From: an uncultured Collinsella sp.
GTDB taxonomy: Bacteria; Actinomycetota; Coriobacteriia; Coriobacteriales; Coriobacteriaceae
DNA: 36,937 bases
Direction: 5' to 3'
Assembly (NCBI GenBank): GCA_958407465.1
Contig: CATYIV010000022.1
Span: 1-36,937, forward strand
A model generated the notes under the pieces. The model was not told the origin of the DNA. It did not search any database and worked only from the letters and a program-made list of their open reading frames with translations. The translations under genes and the position numbers were made by a program. Shown here piece by piece: positions 15,952 through 23,355 of this stretch; position 1 is the stretch's first letter; each line of letters begins with the position of its first letter.

Positions 15952-16971
15952 GTGGGCCATCGGGATTCATGTAATGATTCGCGTGGGGTTCGTTGGGGCA
16001 TTTTGGGCGCTGGGCACATTTCTCATCGATTTGCATCGTCGCTCAAGAAGGTCGACGGGGCACGGCTGGTGGCTGCGGCCGGTCGCACTCCTGCACATGT
16101 CGAGGAATTTTGCCGAGTGTTTTCGATCGATGCTGCGCATGGCCATGCCTCGGCCGACGATAGCGGCGATGCGGCTTATGACGCGCTGATTGCCGACCCC
16201 GATGTCGACGCAATCTACTTGGCTCTTCCGCATGGCATGCATACGCGTTGGGCCTGTCGCGCGCTGTGCGCCGGAAAGGCCGTGCTGTGCGAAAAGCCGG
16301 CCGTTTTGAGTGAGGAAGAGGCTCTCTCGATCGCCTCCACCTCTCGCGAGCGCGGCGTGCTGTTTATGGAGGCGATGAAGAATCGGTTTTGCCCGATGCG
16401 CACTCGCGTGAAAGACTTGCTTGCGTCGGGTGAGCTTGGCCGTATCGTCTCGATTGAAAGCGTGCAAAAGCTCGATTACGGCGAGTCTCCTTCGGGCTAT
16501 CTGCTTGATCCGCTGCAGGGCGGCTGTCTATATGACATGGGCTGTTATGCGGTCGGTTGGTTTGAGGATTTGCTCGCGGGCGCGTGCGAGGTTTCGTCCC
16601 GTGAAGTTCGCTGGCGTGACGTATCAGGCGGCCGTGTCGATTGGGCCGACGAGATCCATATGAGCGTCGGCGGTATACCCATTCATATGGTGTGCGACGG
16701 CAAAGCAGCATATGAAAGCCGCTTAACGATTGCCTGTGAGCGGGGCTCGTTGGAAATCGAGCGTCTTCATCGCCCCGAGCTCGCCCATGTGAAGTACTCC
16801 GACGGTCGAGCACTCGAAATCGATGCACCATTTGAGGTCGATGATTTTTACGGTGAGGCATCGCATGCGACACAGCTCATTCAGGCGGGGAAACTCGAGA
16901 GTCCCGTCATGCCCCTTGCCGCCACGCAGCGCTGCGCACGCATCATCGATGCGATTCGTTTGAAACTTTAG
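15952..16971 (+). CDS. Gfo/Idh/MocA-family oxidoreductase (second copy)
   Basis: A 339-aa NAD(P)-dependent dehydrogenase of the same superfamily as the 7442-8548 gene. The Rossmann loop is WGILGAGHIS; the EKPAVLSEEEA segment includes the conserved lysine; GGCLYDMGCYAV marks the second domain. Substrate is unknown. GTG start at 15952, preceded by AAGGGGG. The gene alone lies between palindromic elements A and B, so it may have arrived as a unit, though its codon use looks ordinary. Confidence 0.88.
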   Translation: MGHRDSCNDSRGVRWGILGAGHISHRFASSLKKVDGARLVAAAGRTPAHVEEFCRVFSIDAAHGHASADDSGDAAYDALIADPDVDAIYLALPHGMHTRWACRALCAGKAVLCEKPAVLSEEEALSIASTSRERGVLFMEAMKNRFCPMRTRVKDLLASGELGRIVSIESVQKLDYGESPSGYLLDPLQGGCLYDMGCYAVGWFEDLLAGACEVSSREVRWRDVSGGRVDWADEIHMSVGGIPIHMVCDGKAAYESRLTIACERGSLEIERLHRPELAHVKYSDGRALEIDAPFEVDDFYGEASHATQLIQAGKLESPVMPLAATQRCARIIDAIRLKL

Positions 16972-17021
16972 GGCGTGGGGCATGGCACCAGCGCTTGGAA
17001 TGCCTGGAGGCCTTTGTCCCT

Positions 17022-17110
17022 GATGCCCCTTTTATAACTTGCGGTGGAATACGGTCTGTTTGCGCCAAAATAGGGCACCAATAGACCGTATTTCACCGCA
17101 ACTGATAAGG
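17022..17110. repeat. Palindromic element B
   Basis: Arms 17039-17060 and 17080-17101 (22 nt each) pair fully, with two G-U pairs, around a 19-nt loop that again contains AATAGGGC. In the inner stem the 5' block is CGGTC where element A has GTTCC, and the 3' block is GACCG where A has GGGAC, so pairing is kept while sequence differs. It ends just before the ribosome site of nfo. Confidence 0.85.
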
Positions 17111-17121
17111 GAGAGCTGGAG

Positions 17122-17988
17122 ATGCTGACGATCGGGTGTCATCTTTCGACGACGAAGGGCTATCGGGCAATGGGGGAGACGGCGTTGTCCATTGGCGCCA
17201 ATACCTTTGCATTCTTTACGCGCAACCCGCGCGGTGGCAAGGCAAAAGACCTTGACATGGATGACGTGGCGGCTCTGCGCGAGCTTATGGCGCAAAACGA
17301 CTTTGGACCGCTGGTGGCGCATGCCCCGTATACCTATAACCCCTGCTCCGCTAAGGAGCGGGCGCGCGAGTTTGCCTTGGAGGCAATGGCCGAGGACTTG
17401 CAGCGTCTGGAAACACTGCCCGGCAACTACTACAACTTCCATCCCGGTGCGCATGTGGGACAGGGCTCCGACGTCGGCATTCAGATGATTGTCGACACGC
17501 TGTGCCAGGTGATGTTTGAGGGGCAGCAGACGACGGTATTACTCGAGACCATGGCAGGAAAGGGCACCGAGGTGGGCCGTAGCTTTGAAGAACTGGCGTG
17601 CATTATCGAGGGCGTTGCCGCCAAGCGCCCAGAGCTGTCCGATAAGCTGGGCGTTTGTTTGGACACCTGCCATGTGAGCGATGCCGGCTACGACATCATC
17701 CATGATCTGGACGACGTACTCGACGAGTTCGACCGCGTGGTGGGTATCGATCGCTTGCATGCCGTACACATCAACGATTCGAAGAACCCTTGTGGCGCCC
17801 ATAAAGATCGTCACGAGTGCATCGGCAAAGGATACCTTGGCAGCGAGGAATTTGGTGGCGGTATGCAGGTTATGCAGAATATTGTATCGAATGGCCGTTT
17901 GCGTTCGCTGCCGTTTATTTTGGAGACTCCGAACGAACTTGCAGGTTATGCAGCTGAAATTAGACTATTAAGGTCATTGCAGCAGTAA
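17122..17988 (+). CDS. nfo: Endonuclease IV
   Basis: The 288-aa enzyme cuts DNA at abasic sites in base-excision repair. Family features include the start [68 protein letters not shown] and [10 protein letters not shown], with the zinc-binding His, Glu and Asp residues in place. Usual length. The ATG is preceded by GGGAGAG, directly after palindromic element B. Confidence 0.95.
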   Translation: MLTIGCHLSTTKGYRAMGETALSIGANTFAFFTRNPRGGKAKDLDMDDVAALRELMAQNDFGPLVAHAPYTYNPCSAKERAREFALEAMAEDLQRLETLPGNYYNFHPGAHVGQGSDVGIQMIVDTLCQVMFEGQQTTVLLETMAGKGTEVGRSFEELACIIEGVAAKRPELSDKLGVCLDTCHVSDAGYDIIHDLDDVLDEFDRVVGIDRLHAVHINDSKNPCGAHKDRHECIGKGYLGSEEFGGGMQVMQNIVSNGRLRSLPFILETPNELAGYAAEIRLLRSLQQ

Positions 17989-18049
17989 TAACTGTTACAA
18001 AGTGGAGTGTTCCATTCACGTTATGGGTTTGTTTCAATCAGTTTTCTCA

Positions 18050-18078
18050 TTGCAGATTCGTAATTCCGGGTGCATAAT
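18050..18078 (+). promoter_or_regulatory. Promoter of the amino-acid ABC importer
   Basis: TTGCAG (18050-18055), a 17-bp spacer and CATAAT (18073-18078), 58 bp upstream of the binding-protein gene. Confidence 0.6.
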
Positions 18079-18135
18079 AGCCAACAGTTTTTGCAGACCT
18101 CTGAATCAAACGAGGTCACCGGAAGGAGACTGATT

Positions 18136-18996
18136 ATGAAGCTTAAGAAGCTTGGCGCATTTGCCGCCACAGGCGCCATGGCGCTCGCCCTCGCACTGAC
18201 GGGCTGCGGCTCGTCCAACGCCACCTCTGGTTCTGATGCCGGTTCCAGCAGCTCTGACGACGCTAAGGTCGAGAAGGTCGACGGCTCCAAGGAGTACGCG
18301 CTCGTCAAGGACGGTACACTGACCGTCGGCACCTCTGCCGAGTACGCTCCGTTTGAGTACAAGGATGACAACGGCGATTATCAGGGCTTTGACCTTGAGC
18401 TCATCAAGGCTATCGGCGACAAGCTGGGCCTGGATGTCGAGTATGTCAACAATGACTTTGACACGCTGGTTCCGGGCGTCGCTTCGGGCGCCAAGTATGA
18501 CGTTTCCATCGCGGCTATCACCGACACGCCCGAGCGTGAGAAGGAAGTCACTTTCTCTGATTCCTATTACATGGACGATCAGGCTATCGTGACCAAGGTC
18601 GATAACACCGACATCACGGCCGACAACTACAGCGAGAAGCTCAACAACGCTGACGCTACCATCATCGTCCAGTCTGGCTCGACCGCCGAGGCCTTTGCCC
18701 AGGAGAACTTCCCCAAGGCCAAGATTGTCCCCTACAAGGACGCTACCGAGTGCTTCAGCGCCCTGCAGTCCGATAAGGGCGACGCCGTAGTCACCAACCG
18801 CTCCGTTGCCAGCCAGCTGACCGCCGAGCAGTTCAACACCTGCCAGACCATCAAGCAGATCAGCACCGGCGAGGAGTACGCCATCGCCATCAACCAGGGC
18901 AACACCAAGCTCAAGGACGACATCAACCAGGCCATCAAGGACCTGACTGATGACGGTACCGTTGACGCCCTCATGGCTAAGTACAACATCAAGTAA
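18136..18996 (+). CDS. Amino-acid ABC transporter substrate-binding lipoprotein
   Basis: A 286-aa solute-binding lipoprotein. The signal peptide ends in the lipobox LTGC (C24), followed by a Ser/Asp-rich linker, then a type 3 binding domain: LTVGTSAEYAPFEYKDDNGD, GFDLELIKAIGDKLG, DVSIAAITDTPEREKEVTFS. These match polar-amino-acid binding proteins of the HisJ/GlnH group. The ligand cannot be fixed from sequence. AAGGAG precedes the ATG at 18136. It is the first gene of a three-gene importer with a permease and an ATPase. Confidence 0.93.
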   Translation: MKLKKLGAFAATGAMALALALTGCGSSNATSGSDAGSSSSDDAKVEKVDGSKEYALVKDGTLTVGTSAEYAPFEYKDDNGDYQGFDLELIKAIGDKLGLDVEYVNNDFDTLVPGVASGAKYDVSIAAITDTPEREKEVTFSDSYYMDDQAIVTKVDNTDITADNYSEKLNNADATIIVQSGSTAEAFAQENFPKAKIVPYKDATECFSALQSDKGDAVVTNRSVASQLTAEQFNTCQTIKQISTGEEYAIAINQGNTKLKDDINQAIKDLTDDGTVDALMAKYNIK

Positions 18997-19018
18997 AATA
19001 GCTACTTGATTGCGCGCG

Positions 19019-19049
19019 GGCCCTTTCCGTTTTGGCGGAGAGGGCCTTT
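19019..19049 (+). terminator. Hairpin between binding protein and permease
   Basis: An 11-bp stem with one G-U pair (19019-19029 with 19036-19046), a 6-nt loop and TTT. The short U run suggests partial termination, a usual way to make more binding protein than permease. Confidence 0.7.
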
Positions 19050-19112
19050 GCGCTTCTTGAATGGGCGTCATCCCGCCCCGTTATGTCGGCAACTTAAACG
19101 TTAGGAGCCACC

Positions 19113-20474
19113 TTGTCTCGATTGAACCAAGGAGCTACGGGCCAGAGCTATCCACTGCCCTCGATGCTCCAAAAGCTGGCCTGCGCCCTGGCTGTGGCGC
19201 TCGCCTTGGTATGCGCGGGGGCCTGCGTGCCCTCGACTGCCCAGGCGCTTGAGACCGCAAAGATCACCGCCCGACCCAACACCGGTTCGGGTAGCGACGT
19301 GGTCGGTGGCACCGAGACGCGCATCACTTGGGAAGTTCAGGCCGATGCCGACGAGGAGCTGAGCGGTCTTTCTTTGACGTTTGTCGACGGCACGACGTTT
19401 GGTACCGATGACACGCGATTGACGATGCTCTCGGGCGAGGACCTCATGGATCGTACGCCCATGAAGCCCACGTGCAAGGCTGACGGCCAGACGCTCAAGA
19501 TTGACTTTGGCGAGACGGCGCCTGCCGGCGGTTTTTTCCGTGTCGAGGTTTACGGTGTGACGTTTCCCGTCGAGGGCGGCGATGAGGCCTTTAGCGGCAC
19601 CTATACGCTCGCCGACGGTTCGACCAAGAAGATTTCCAAGATTCCTCCCGTCGAGATTAAGGGCGTGACGGCATTCGATAACTTCCTGGCCGACCTTAAG
19701 GAACAGCCGTGGGTCGAGGCCTGGAACTCCAATATGTTTCTGCGCCTGTTCTTAAACCCGGTCATTTTGGTCCAAAGCCTGCCGATCGTCTTTAAGGGCT
19801 TCCTCATGTCGCTCTCGATCGTGCTCGTGGCGTTTCCGCTGGCAATCCCCTTTGGCTTTGCCTTGTCGCTCATGCGCATCTCCAAGTCGCGCATCCTGCG
19901 CTGTCTTGCCGGCATCTATGTGAATATCATTCGCGGTACGCCGGCGTTCCTGCAGATCTATATCGCGTTCTTCGGTCTGCCGTTGGCCGGCGTCAAGGTG
20001 GACGACTATGTCTTGGGCGTCATCGTCATGGCCATGAACTCGTCTGCGTACCTGTGCGAGATCTTCCGTGCCGGTATTCAATCGATCCCCAAGGGCCAAA
20101 ACGAGGCTGCTCGCTCTCTGGGCATGAATGCCTTCCAGACGCTGCTCTACGTTATGATTCCGCAGACGTTCCGCAATGTTTTGCCTACGCTGACCAGCGA
20201 GTTTATCTTGCTTTACAAGGATACGTCGCTGCTTGCCGCCGTGGGTGTGGTCGAAATCGTCATGAACGCCCGTACCATCGTGGCCACGACGGGCTCCATT
20301 ACACCGTACGTGGTTGCCGCCCTGTTCTATCTGGTCATCACCCTGCCGCTCGCTCGCTTGGTGAGCGGTCTTGAGGCGAGGCTTTTGGGTACGACCGAGA
20401 CCAAGAAGAAGCGTCCCGCCAAGAGCGCCGGACAGGTTGTCGCGACGCCTGCCGATCACATCGCCGGTCTGTAA
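19113..20474 (+). CDS. Amino-acid ABC permease with extra N-terminal exported domain
   Basis: The 453-aa protein has a hydrophobic signal (about 19-40, ending AQA near 45), then ~150 residues rich in beta-strand and Thr/Gly/Asp, then a His/Glu-type permease domain (about 215-435). The permease has RGTP (274-277) and the EAA loop (316-338, with QNEAARSLGM). Usual permeases of this group are 220-230 aa and lack the outer domain, so this is a fused form. TTG start at 19113 with AGGAG six bases upstream; an in-frame ATG at 19164 has no good site. Confidence 0.87.
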   Translation: MSRLNQGATGQSYPLPSMLQKLACALAVALALVCAGACVPSTAQALETAKITARPNTGSGSDVVGGTETRITWEVQADADEELSGLSLTFVDGTTFGTDDTRLTMLSGEDLMDRTPMKPTCKADGQTLKIDFGETAPAGGFFRVEVYGVTFPVEGGDEAFSGTYTLADGSTKKISKIPPVEIKGVTAFDNFLADLKEQPWVEAWNSNMFLRLFLNPVILVQSLPIVFKGFLMSLSIVLVAFPLAIPFGFALSLMRISKSRILRCLAGIYVNIIRGTPAFLQIYIAFFGLPLAGVKVDDYVLGVIVMAMNSSAYLCEIFRAGIQSIPKGQNEAARSLGMNAFQTLLYVMIPQTFRNVLPTLTSEFILLYKDTSLLAAVGVVEIVMNARTIVATTGSITPYVVAALFYLVITLPLARLVSGLEARLLGTTETKKKRPAKSAGQVVATPADHIAGL

Positions 20475-20486
20475 GGAGGTCCTATC

Positions 20487-21239
20487 ATGAGCGAAACCAA
20501 TAACTCGAACGAGGTCGTCGTCAGCATCAAGAACCTCCAGAAGGCCTTTGGCGATAACGTGGTCCTGCGCGATATCGATCTGGATGTGCATAGGGGCGAG
20601 GTCGTCGTAGTTCTGGGTCCTTCGGGCTCGGGCAAGTCGACGATGCTTCGCTGCATCAATCGTCTGGAGCATCCTACGAGTGGTTCGATTGTCGTCGAGG
20701 GCGTGGATGTGTGCGCCAAGGGCGTTGACCTCAATAAGGTGCGTACGCACTTGGGCATGGTGTTTCAGCAATTCAACCTGTTCCCGCACCTGTCGGTCAA
20801 AAAGAACGTCATGCTTGCGCAGCAAAAGGTGCTCAAGCGCAGCAAGGAAGAGGCCGAGAAGATCGCCGTCGAGGAGCTGACCAAGGTCGGTCTTGCCGAG
20901 CGTATCGACTTTATGCCGAGCCAGCTCTCGGGCGGCCAGCAGCAGCGCGTTGCCATCGCCCGCGCCCTGTCGATGAACCCTCACGTTATGCTCTTTGACG
21001 AGGCCACGTCGGCGCTCGATCCCGAGCTGGTTCGCGACGTTCTGGGTGTCATGCGCGACCTGGCACGCGATGGCATGACCATGATCGTCGTGACGCACGA
21101 GATGGGCTTTGCCCGCGACGTCGCCGACCGCGTCGTCTTTATGGACGGCGGCGTCATTGTGGAAGAGGGTACGCCGAGCGAGGTCTTCGACCACCCCAAG
21201 AGCGAGCGCACCAAGGCGTTCTTGGGCAATATCTCGTAG
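20487..21239 (+). CDS. Amino-acid ABC transporter ATP-binding protein
   Basis: The 250-aa ATPase powers the importer. Walker A is GPSGSGKST (44-52), the signature [15 protein letters not shown] begins at 147, and Walker B VMLFDE is at 167-172, with the switch His in VVTHE. It matches GlnQ-type subunits closely. The start is 12 bases after the permease stop with AAGGAGG. The gene ends in a strong terminator. Confidence 0.95.
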   Translation: MSETNNSNEVVVSIKNLQKAFGDNVVLRDIDLDVHRGEVVVVLGPSGSGKSTMLRCINRLEHPTSGSIVVEGVDVCAKGVDLNKVRTHLGMVFQQFNLFPHLSVKKNVMLAQQKVLKRSKEEAEKIAVEELTKVGLAERIDFMPSQLSGGQQQRVAIARALSMNPHVMLFDEATSALDPELVRDVLGVMRDLARDGMTMIVVTHEMGFARDVADRVVFMDGGVIVEEGTPSEVFDHPKSERTKAFLGNIS

Positions 21240-21264
21240 CCGCTTTATATGACTGACATAGCAG

Positions 21265-21300
21265 AAAACGGGAGCCGGATGTGATCCGGCTCCCGTTTTT
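21265..21300 (+). terminator. Rho-independent terminator of the ABC operon
   Basis: A perfect 16-bp stem (21265-21280 with 21284-21299), a GTG loop and a T run. The stem's first bases are A, so it may also work for the reverse strand. Confidence 0.92.
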
Positions 21301-21356
21301 GTTGGGACGCGAATGTGTTTTGTTGCAATGCGCGTTGCGGGCGGAGCTCATTGCCG

Positions 21357-21776
21357 CTAGGCGAGCTCGGCTCCAAGGGCGCGGCAGGCCGCTTCGCTCC
21401 CATCATCGGGGGCGTCGTAGCAGATGACGGAATCGACGACGTTGACGCCCTCCTCGTCGGCGTCCGCCTTCCAGTTGTCCATCCATTCGCCCTCGGCCCA
21501 CGAATAAGAGCCAAAGAGGACGACCTTCTTGTCGCCGAGGGTCTCCTTGACCTCATCCCACATGGGCTGGAACTCATCATATTCAAGCTCCTCGGAACCC
21601 ATGGCGGGGCAGCCGAAGGCGATAGCGTCATAGCCAGCGGCCTTGTCTGCGGAGAAGTCGGCGCAGGAGATGACCTCTGCCTCGGCGCCGGCATCGGTTG
21701 CACCTTCGGCAACGAGGTTTGCCATGGCCTCGGTGTTGCCCGTGCCGCTCCAGTAGACGACGGCGATCTTGCTCAT
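21357..21776 (-). CDS. Flavodoxin
   Basis: A 139-aa FMN-binding electron carrier. The phosphate loop is YWSGTGNTE (about 8-16), with the AFGCPAMGSEELE and LFGSYSWAEGEW loops contacting the flavin ring. It would replace or complement ferredoxin. AAAGGA precedes the ATG at 21776. It is the second gene of a pair with the DUF3793 pseudogene; these two families often occur together, commonly near iron genes. Confidence 0.94.
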   Translation of the reverse strand: MSKIAVVYWSGTGNTEAMANLVAEGATDAGAEAEVISCADFSADKAAGYDAIAFGCPAMGSEELEYDEFQPMWDEVKETLGDKKVVLFGSYSWAEGEWMDNWKADADEEGVNVVDSVICYDAPDDGSEAACRALGAELA

Positions 21777-21822
21777 GTTGAGTCCTTTCAGTTGTGCGGC
21801 AGGTTGCCACGGCTTCTATGTT

Positions 21823-22526
21823 CTATCGGGTTGCCTGGGCAAGTTGCGCCAAGCTGTAGCCCTGCTGATAGACAAAGGTGAAGTATTGGGTGCAGGCGCG
21901 GTAGGCATCAAACGTCGCAAGTGCCTGCTCGACATTTGCGTAGACCTTCCAGGCCCCAAAGACCTTATAGTTCTCGCCGCGCTGGACGATAAACTCGTGC
22001 ACGTCGTCGTAGGGATATCCTAGGAAGTAGCCTATTTCGTGCGGAAACTCGCAGGTGCAGTCGTTGCTGCAGCTAGCTTGCTGGGGTAGTGCGCATCGAG
22101 TCTGGCTACAGGCGCATTCCGCGACGTTATTACTCGCGAGCGTGATGCGTGATGCCAAATGCACAAGGCATGTCGAAAGGTCTCTCGTGTCGTAGCCTTC
22201 CGAGGCGAGCGCCGTTTTGGCGCAAGGGTCCGCGAAAAGGTGGTGAGGCTTTTGGCTCGATACACGTACACGAGCGCTCCGCAGGGCCGCCAGACCAAAA
22301 CACTCAGGTGGATGCCAAGCGGGTCAAGCTCGCGGTTGCACTGGGCGATAACGTTGAGCAGGCGTGCTCGGCGTTCTGCGATGGTTTCTGTTGCGGTCGA
22401 GCCGTCCCCGTGGGCGTAGGTGCCTGGATAGGTAAAGAGCGATGCCGGCTTGATGCCCGCGAGCGTGGGGGAGCAGTTGCGCACGACTGCTGCCTGAAAC
22501 GTTGGGATGTCTATGGTTCGAGTCAC
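21823..22526 (-). pseudogene. DUF3793-family gene broken by a frameshift
   Basis: Two overlapping frames together give one DUF3793 protein. The 5' part (from GTG 22526, AAGGAG upstream) has PTLAGIKPASLF and ALVYVYRAKSLTTF. The 3' part, in another frame, continues with AKTALASEGYDTRDLS, then CEFPHEIGYFLGYPYDDV and GAWKVYANVEQALATF. The switch is near 22235-22238, where a run of four T on the minus strand would need five. Either the gene is truly inactive or the base is an assembly error. Function of DUF3793 is unknown. A clear promoter lies upstream and flavodoxin follows 46 bp later. Confidence 0.88.
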
Positions 22527-22564
22527 GTCGCTCCTTACGGATCTAAACTGTTAGCCTAGGAAAA

Positions 22565-22592
22565 CTTATACACGAAAGTAAGCCATGGTCAA
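22565..22592 (-). promoter_or_regulatory. Promoter of DUF3793-flavodoxin operon
   Basis: On the minus strand, TTGACC (22592-22587), a 16-bp spacer and TATAAG (22570-22565), about 40 bp before the GTG start. Confidence 0.65.
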
Positions 22593-22618
22593 CAAAAAAG
22601 TTTGAAGAGGAAAACTAA

Positions 22619-22650
22619 TTGACCGAACGGACATGATTTTGGGTTAAGAT
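22619..22650 (+). promoter_or_regulatory. Candidate promoter of the HMA gene
   Basis: TTGACC (22619-22624) and TTAAGAT (22644-22650) are separated by 19 to 20 bp, longer than usual. The copper-type operator overlaps its downstream edge. Confidence 0.45.
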
Positions 22651-22671
22651 GGGGACACCCCATGGGGGTAT
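22649..22671. promoter_or_regulatory. Copper-type (CsoR-like) operator
   Basis: Two overlapping dyads: ATGGGG-ACA-CCCCAT (22649-22663), and the perfect palindrome CCCCATGGGG (22658-22667) inside ACACCCCATGGGGGTAT. G/C-run dyads bounded by TA are typical CsoR operators. It lies just after the -10 box and 29 bp before a heavy-metal-associated protein gene, which fits repression by a metal sensor. No sensor gene is in the window. Confidence 0.6.
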
Positions 22672-22699
22672 CTAGATAGTGCTACTGAAAGGGGAACGC

Positions 22700-23083
22700 A
22701 TGAGTGACTTGCTCAACCCTGCGAATCTCATCGTGCTGGCCGTCATTGCCGTCGGCATGTTTTTTGGACTGCGCCGCATTGCCGCTTCGACACATGGGAA
22801 GAGTTGTTGCAGCGATGGCGCGAGCGGCAAGAAAGCCAAGAGGGTTGTGGTGGCAGACACCGACGAGTCCCACTACCCCTATAGCGATGAGCTGCTTATC
22901 GGCGGCATGAGTTGCGACGGCTGCGCTCAGAACGTGGCCAATGCCCTGAATGCGCTGGATGACGTGTGGGCAACGGTGACGTATACGGACCACACGGCAC
23001 GCGTACGCTCGAAGCGCCCGGTTGATCGCGACACACTCGAGACGGCGGTGAGGGGTGCGGGCTATTACGTTATGAAAATGTAG
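22700..23083 (+). CDS. Membrane-anchored heavy-metal-associated (HMA) protein
   Basis: A 127-aa protein: an N-terminal membrane segment (about 8-25), a short linker with adjacent cysteines C36-C37, then an HMA domain with the metal motif GMSCDGC (69-75). HMA domains bind copper(I) or other soft metals. It may hand metal to a P-type ATPase encoded elsewhere. GGGGA precedes the ATG at 22700; a codon at 22679 is in frame but less likely. The upstream operator supports metal control. Confidence 0.85.
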   Translation: MSDLLNPANLIVLAVIAVGMFFGLRRIAASTHGKSCCSDGASGKKAKRVVVADTDESHYPYSDELLIGGMSCDGCAQNVANALNALDDVWATVTYTDHTARVRSKRPVDRDTLETAVRGAGYYVMKM

Positions 23084-23355
23084 GCGTTGCCCTCTCCGGT
23101 GGGTACCAGCCTCCTGCCCATTGTGACTATCGGCATCCAAAAATTTGCGCAAAAATAACCTTTAGATGCGGCAAAAGTGGAGTTTGGTGACGGTTTGCGC
23201 GGAATTCGCTACCAATCGAGCATCTATTAACCCGTCCAAAAAATTACAGGTGTATATTTATACGCTGATTATTGCTGTGCTCAGATTGCAATTAACCGTG
23301 GACAGAAATGAAGAATGCTAAAACTGGGCTTTAGGACAGGGGAGGCTATAACCTT

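Noticed and set aside
18106..19071. Open frame antisense to the amino-acid-binding lipoprotein gene
   Set aside because: The forward gene has a clear lipobox and family motifs; the antisense product is Val/Leu/Asp-rich with no family signs.
22200..22270. Programmed ribosomal frameshift in the DUF3793 gene
   Set aside because: The four-T run does not give a standard slippery heptamer in the zero frame, and there is no reason for recoding in this family. A mutation or assembly error is simpler.
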